NCBI GenBank assembly: GCA_011053245.1
Contig: DRGS01000197.1
Coordinates: 1-15,474 of the forward strand
Direction: 5' to 3'
Source of the DNA: Phycisphaerales bacterium
GTDB lineage: Bacteria > Planctomycetota > Phycisphaerae > Sedimentisphaerales > Anaerohalosphaeraceae
DNA: 15,474 bases
Both the position numbers and the translations under genes were made by a program. Within the stretch, counting starts at the first letter, position 1, and each line of letters opens with the position of its first letter. Positions 14,272 to 15,474 of this stretch are shown in pieces. Under the pieces are notes generated by a model. That model ran no database searches. It was not told the DNA's origin and saw only the letters and a list, made by a program, of their open reading frames with translations.

Positions 14272-15168
14272 CTATATCTGTTCTTGTGGGATCTTGCCTG
14301 TCATTCTTTTTCTTGTATTTGCCGCTGTCGCCAGTGCGATTGTCTTGCGGCGGGGCGTTAGGTTGGGGTTTTGTTTAATGTAGCTTTTGTAGAATCTCAT
14401 CCGGTCGGTTTTAGCTAATATGGTATTTGCTAACATATTTATCTGGGTCAGGTTCTTTAGTCTGCGCCTATCCGGCAAGCTTTGAAATTTTCTTGTTCGT
14501 TCGTTATCGAGGAAGTGGAACTGCCATTTGTCGTCTTTTCTTTCCGCTAATACGTTACCCGGGCGGAGGTCGCCGTGGAAAATATTGGCTGCGTGCATCT
14601 TTCCGATAGTAGTTCCCAGAGCAGCTAAAAAGGCGCGTTTATCTGTATTGTTCAAACTTTCGGTAAGCAGAATATAAACTGGCTTTGCGTTTTCCAGATC
14701 GCTTGTAATAAGAAAATTCTTAAAAGTAACCGGTCCAAACCTCAAACAGCCCATAACGATCACCTCCGGGCTGCTTAGACCATGCTCCGCTAACATCATA
14801 GCCGCATTAAAGCTGCGCTCAGCGCGTGACAGCCTTACCAGATGCTTTAGGAAATCGACCGGCGACCGGCACAGGTACTGCTTAATATAAACGTTGTATT
14901 TGCGATCCTTGAAATTGATAGCGCCTTTATAAACCCTTGCGAATTTTGACGCCGCTATCCGTTCGAACGGCCCGCGTACACCGTTGAACGTATCGCCCTC
15001 CGGCACACACGCCCCCGCAAAGGATATGGGAAATCGCCGGTTTAGCTGCAAGCTCCATCGCGAAACCTTGACCTTCGTAAAACCATCCATCTTTTTTATC
15101 TGGCTAATCAACTTTTGCCCTTGTTTTTTTTCGTGCTCTTCGTGTGCTTCGTGGTTCCCCAAACCCAT
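14272..15168 (-). CDS. WaaP/Kdo-kinase-like LPS core kinase
   Basis: This 298-residue protein has a protein-kinase-like fold of the lipopolysaccharide kinase (Kdo/WaaP) group. Such enzymes phosphorylate LPS core sugars at the cytoplasmic face. The ATP-binding Lys is probably Lys96 in NVYIKQY. The catalytic loop is HGDLRPGN (198-205, Asp200 and Asn205), and FLDNERTR supplies the metal-binding Asp221. The first 26 codons read through a TTCGTG-type repeat (NHEAHEEHEKK) and look unlike protein. Met27 at 15090 (MDGFTKVKV) may be the true start, though its upstream RBS is weak. Neighbours fit an envelope role: lpxI lies upstream on the same strand and the sulfatase follows 22 nt after. The exact phosphorylated sugar is not inferable. 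Confidence 0.8.
   Translation of the reverse strand: MGLGNHEAHEEHEKKQGQKLISQIKKMDGFTKVKVSRWSLQLNRRFPISFAGACVPEGDTFNGVRGPFERIAASKFARVYKGAINFKDRKYNVYIKQYLCRSPVDFLKHLVRLSRAERSFNAAMMLAEHGLSSPEVIVMGCLRFGPVTFKNFLITSDLENAKPVYILLTESLNNTDKRAFLAALGTTIGKMHAANIFHGDLRPGNVLAERKDDKWQFHFLDNERTRKFQSLPDRRRLKNLTQINMLANTILAKTDRMRFYKSYIKQNPNLTPRRKTIALATAANTRKRMTGKIPQEQI
15129..15157. repeat. Degenerate TTCGTG tandem repeat at the kinase 5' end
   Basis: The plus strand reads TTCGTGCTC, TTCGTGTGC, then TTCGTGGTTC, three copies at about 9-nt spacing. On the minus strand this encodes NHEAHEEHE at the start of the kinase frame. The 11-nt end TTCGTGGTTCC (15148-15158) recurs exactly at 15285-15295. I recall such arrays as spread intergenic repeats in planctomycete-like genomes. 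Confidence 0.6.
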
Positions 15169-15170
15169 TA

Positions 15171-15187
15171 AAGTCCCGAAGGGACTT
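15171..15187. repeat. Perfect 7-bp hairpin AAGTCCC-GAA-GGGACTT
   Basis: This is a perfect inverted repeat with a 3-nt loop, 3 nt upstream of the kinase ATG at 15168. It could fold in the kinase mRNA leader on the minus strand, or it could be a dispersed repeat unit. No T-run follows, so it is not a typical intrinsic terminator. Confidence 0.6.
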
Positions 15188-15203
15188 ATGTTTTGTATTT
15201 ATC

Positions 15204-15295
15204 ATATTAGTATTTTGTATTTGTTTAGGATTTAGATATTAGTATTTCGAATTTAACATAAAAATTCGTGCCCATTGGTGTTCATTCGTGGTTCC
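15204..15295. repeat. AT-rich direct repeats and second TTCGTG element
   Basis: ATATTAGTATTT occurs exactly at 15204-15215 and 15236-15247. A second TTCGTG block (15265-15295: TTCGTG, then ATTGGTG, then TTCGTGG) ends with the same 11 bases seen at 15148-15158. No gene is visible in 15169-15309; the stretch is entirely repeats. Confidence 0.6.
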
Positions 15296-15309
15296 TTTTC
15301 CGTGAACTC

Positions 15310-15474
15310 TCAATAACCTATGATAGCGATGCCTAACTTGTCGGCAAGGGCGATAGTTTCGGGTTTATCGATAATGATCGTTTTATCCTTTTCGACGACG
15401 ATGCACTTGCCGCCGTTTTGAGCGATACTCTCTACCGTCTCTGTCCCGATGCACGGAACGTCAAACCGCATATC
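15310..15474 (-). CDS. lpxI: LpxI C-terminal end (UDP-2,3-diacylglucosamine pyrophosphatase), partial
   Basis: The reading frame runs in from the window edge and ends at TGA (15312-15310), giving the last 54 residues. They start DMRFDVPCIGTETVESIA, continue GGKCIVVEKDKTIIID and end with LADKLGIAIIGY. This matches the C-terminus of the LpxI (DUF1009) family as I remember it: MRFDVP followed by the Gly-Gly-x-Cys, hydrophobic Val-Glu and LADxxGIAI pattern. LpxI hydrolyses UDP-2,3-diacylglucosamine to lipid X, the fourth step of lipid A synthesis, in place of LpxH. The N-terminal part lies outside the window. It is upstream of the kinase on the same strand, but the 141-nt repeat-filled gap leaves cotranscription open. 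Confidence 0.82.
   Translation of the reverse strand, partial: DMRFDVPCIGTETVESIAQNGGKCIVVEKDKTIIIDKPETIALADKLGIAIIGY

Overview
The window looks like about 15.5 kb of a Gram-negative (LPS-making) chromosome at moderate GC. My best guess is Planctomycetota, probably the Phycisphaerae/Sedimentisphaerales side. This is inference from several features together: a Tat-exported lipoprotein sulfatase, an MlaE permease fused to a STAS domain, a COG4112-type Nudix protein, an LpxI end next to a WaaP-like kinase, and AT-rich or 'TTCGTG' intergenic repeats. No rRNA or other decisive marker is present, so related phyla stay possible. Nearly all of the window is ordinary housekeeping and envelope biosynthesis. 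I see no phage, transposon, CRISPR array or defence island.

Layout. 1-134 is an inverted foldback that interrupts carB and looks like an assembly or amplification artefact at the contig end. 116-3057 (+) holds the C-terminal half of carB followed by carA, making carbamoyl phosphate; this is the reverse of the usual carA-carB order. 3095-3301 (+) is a small AT-rich zinc-ribbon protein. 3312-3938 (-) is a Nudix protein, and 3988-4061 (-) is tRNA-Arg(UCG). 4215-4354 (+) is a compact solo transcription unit with a near-consensus promoter, a transcript of about 105 nt containing an 11-codon ORF behind a Shine-Dalgarno sequence, and an intrinsic terminator. It is the least explained element here.

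4386-7948 (-) is an Mla/MCE-type lipid transport operon, transcribed mlaE(STAS fusion)-mlaF-mlaD-lipoprotein. It should move phospholipid or a similar lipid between the membranes. 8164-9243 (+) is a lone lipoyl acyltransferase (E2-like) with its own promoter, no subunit-binding domain and an Asp-to-Asn change in the active-site motif. 9370-12681 (+) is a complete dTDP-L-rhamnose operon, rfbA-rfbC-rfbD-rfbB, behind a clear sigma70-type promoter, with 1-nt stop/start overlaps at the first two junctions.

12822-15474 (-) carries, in transcription order, the C-terminal end of lpxI (lipid A synthesis), a repeat-rich spacer, a WaaP/Kdo-kinase-like protein and a Tat-lipoprotein sulfatase. The lpxI end, kinase, rhamnose operon and Mla transporter together mark this as an outer-membrane and LPS-oriented neighbourhood.
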